Below are positions 62,883-64,000 of a DNA stretch of 64,000 bases, in pieces. Below the pieces are notes generated by a model that saw only the letters and a program-made list of their open reading frames with translations, did not search any database and was not told the origin of the DNA. The stretch lies in contig NZ_CP102664.1 of the NCBI RefSeq assembly GCF_026427355.1, forward strand, positions 682,001 to 746,000. Direction: 5' to 3'. How positions within the stretch are numbered: position 1 is the first letter of the stretch; each line of letters starts with the position of its first letter. Source of the DNA: Sphingobium sp. JS3065 (lineage in GTDB: Bacteria; Pseudomonadota; Alphaproteobacteria; Sphingomonadales; Sphingomonadaceae). The translations under genes were made by a program, and so were the position numbers.

Positions 62883-64000
62883 TCAGACTCCTGCCGCGAG
62901 GATGCGGGTGCGCTCTTCCTCGGTGCGCGTGACGACATCCGCGGGGATGTGGAAGTCGCGCTTGTAGTTGAAGCTGTGGCCGATGGCGACGGCGACCAGG
63001 GCGATGAAGCTAAGGCCCGCCAGCCACCAGATATACCAGATCAGGGCGAAGCCGCAGAGCGTCGCCAGCGCGGCCAGGATCACGCCTGCCCCCGTGCTGC
63101 TCGGCATGTGGATCGGCTGGTAACCGGTCAGCGGGCGTTGATAGTTGTTCTTCTTCATGTCCGCCCAGGTGTCGGTGTCGTAGACGACCGGCGTGAAGGC
63201 GAAATTATACTCTGGCGGGGGCGAGCTGGTCGCCCATTCCAGCGTGCGGCCGTCCCAGGGATCGCCCTCCACCTTCAGCTCGTCGCGCTTCCAGATGGAG
63301 ACGGCGAACTGGACCAGCATGGCGCCGATGCCCACGGCGATGACGGCGGCGCCGATGCCCGCGACGACGAACCAGATTTGCAGCGACGGATCATCGAACA
63401 CGCGCATGCGGCGGGTGACGCCCATCAGGCCCAGCACATAAAGCGGGCCGAAGGCGAGCCAGAAACCGATGTTCCAGCACCAGAAGCTGACATGTCCCCA
63501 GAACTGGTTCAGCCTGAAGCCGAACGCCTTGGGCCACCAGTAATTGATCGCCGCAAACAGGCCGAACAGCACGCCGCCGATGATCACATTATGGAAGTGC
63601 GCGATCAGGAACAGCGAGTTGTGCAGCACGAAGTCCGCCGGCGGAACCGCCAGCAATACGCCGGTCATGCCGCCGATGGTGAAAGTCAACATGAAGGCGA
63701 CGGTCCACATCATCGGCAGTTCGAAACGGATGCGCCCACGATACATGGTGAACAGCCAATTGAAGAGCTTCGCCCCCGTCGGGATCGAGATGATCATCGT
63801 CGTGATGCCGAAGAAGCTGTTGACGCTGGCGCCAGACCCCATGGTGAAGAAGTGGTGCAGCCACACCAGGTAGGACAGCACCATGATGGTGCAGGTGGCG
63901 TAGACCATCGACGTGTAGCCGAACAGGCGCTTGCCGCAGAAGGTGGAGACGACTTCGGAGAAGACGCCGAACAGCGGCAGGATGAGGATATAGACTTCCG
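62883..64000 (-). CDS. cyoB: Cytochrome bo3 quinol oxidase subunit I, C-terminal part (cut by window edge)
   Basis: The frame is open to the last base of the window; about 371 residues of a protein near 660 are seen. The haem-copper core is recognisable: LVWLHHFFTMG (two CuB-ligand His), the K-channel Thr/Lys stretch ISIPTGAKLFNW, and LIAHFHNVIIGGV with the high-spin and low-spin haem ligands. C-terminal helices have WNIGFWLAFGPLYVLGLMGVTRR. Catalyses ubiquinol oxidation with O2 reduction and proton pumping. cyoA is expected outside the window. Confidence 0.96.
   Translation of the reverse strand, partial: EVYILILPLFGVFSEVVSTFCGKRLFGYTSMVYATCTIMVLSYLVWLHHFFTMGSGASVNSFFGITTMIISIPTGAKLFNWLFTMYRGRIRFELPMMWTVAFMLTFTIGGMTGVLLAVPPADFVLHNSLFLIAHFHNVIIGGVLFGLFAAINYWWPKAFGFRLNQFWGHVSFWCWNIGFWLAFGPLYVLGLMGVTRRMRVFDDPSLQIWFVVAGIGAAVIAVGIGAMLVQFAVSIWKRDELKVEGDPWDGRTLEWATSSPPPEYNFAFTPVVYDTDTWADMKKNNYQRPLTGYQPIHMPSSTGAGVILAALATLCGFALIWYIWWLAGLSFIALVAVAIGHSFNYKRDFHIPADVVTRTEEERTRILAAGV

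Overview
The window looks like chromosomal DNA from a sphingomonad (Sphingomonadaceae, Sphingobium- or Sphingomonas-like). This rests on GC-rich codon use, dense short-overlap gene packing, the mix of alphaproteobacterial families (BamF-like/DUF3035 lipoprotein after lspA, DUF2794, RegB/RegA next to a cyo oxidase operon) and many REP-like palindromes of the kind I associate with this family. No taxonomic search was possible.

Left core region (1-37021). From the left edge: the end of an intracellular PHA depolymerase; a DUF454 protein with a PhoQ/PhoP-like two-component pair and a PepSY protein; a SIMPL protein; an Uup-type ABC-F ATPase; a VIT1-like transporter, a glutathione peroxidase and a TRIC-type channel; SppA; gpmA; purE-purK; folA-ribF-ileS-lspA-lipoprotein; an AHSA1/ArsR operon; dxs; a Zur-like regulator, DUF423, a CPA2 antiporter and an IscU-like scaffold; a class A PBP; a 65-aa membrane miniprotein; an LplT-like MFS protein; pgsA-moaD-moaE; oxyR with a TauE/SafE exporter; cysE-DUF2794; a nitronate monooxygenase; a hydrolase; and a PAS hybrid histidine kinase. 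The block ends at a tRNA-Gly(CCC) gene.

Integrated element (37022-59278, about 22 kb). A tyrosine integrase starts 196 bp past the tRNA. The last 21 bases of the tRNA recur, with one base missing, at 59259-59278, which marks the likely far end. Inside are an intact IS630-family IS, a traC-traD / oriT / traA mobilisation module with no type IV secretion genes, a DUF6118-like membrane protein, and a diguanylate cyclase divergent from an HlyD-like protein and a PilZ-tailed glycosyltransferase, which looks like a c-di-GMP-controlled exopolysaccharide unit. These are followed by an ECF41-type sigma factor with its AhpD-like partner and a matching promoter, and an iron-uptake cluster. Both TonB-dependent receptors of that cluster are broken: one carries an IS110/IS1111-type insertion whose removal restores the frame exactly, the other has a frameshift and an internal deletion. 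The element is best read as a mobilisable genomic island that is partly decaying.

Right core region (59279-64000). A RegB/RegA redox two-component system is packed in one leftward operon behind cyoB (partial), cyoC, cyoD and SURF1, with successive 4-bp start/stop overlaps. This suggests that redox sensing and the quinol oxidase are expressed together.

The most unusual core observation is a two-hairpin REP-like palindrome inserted in frame inside ileS. That gene also contains a separate AT-richer patch.
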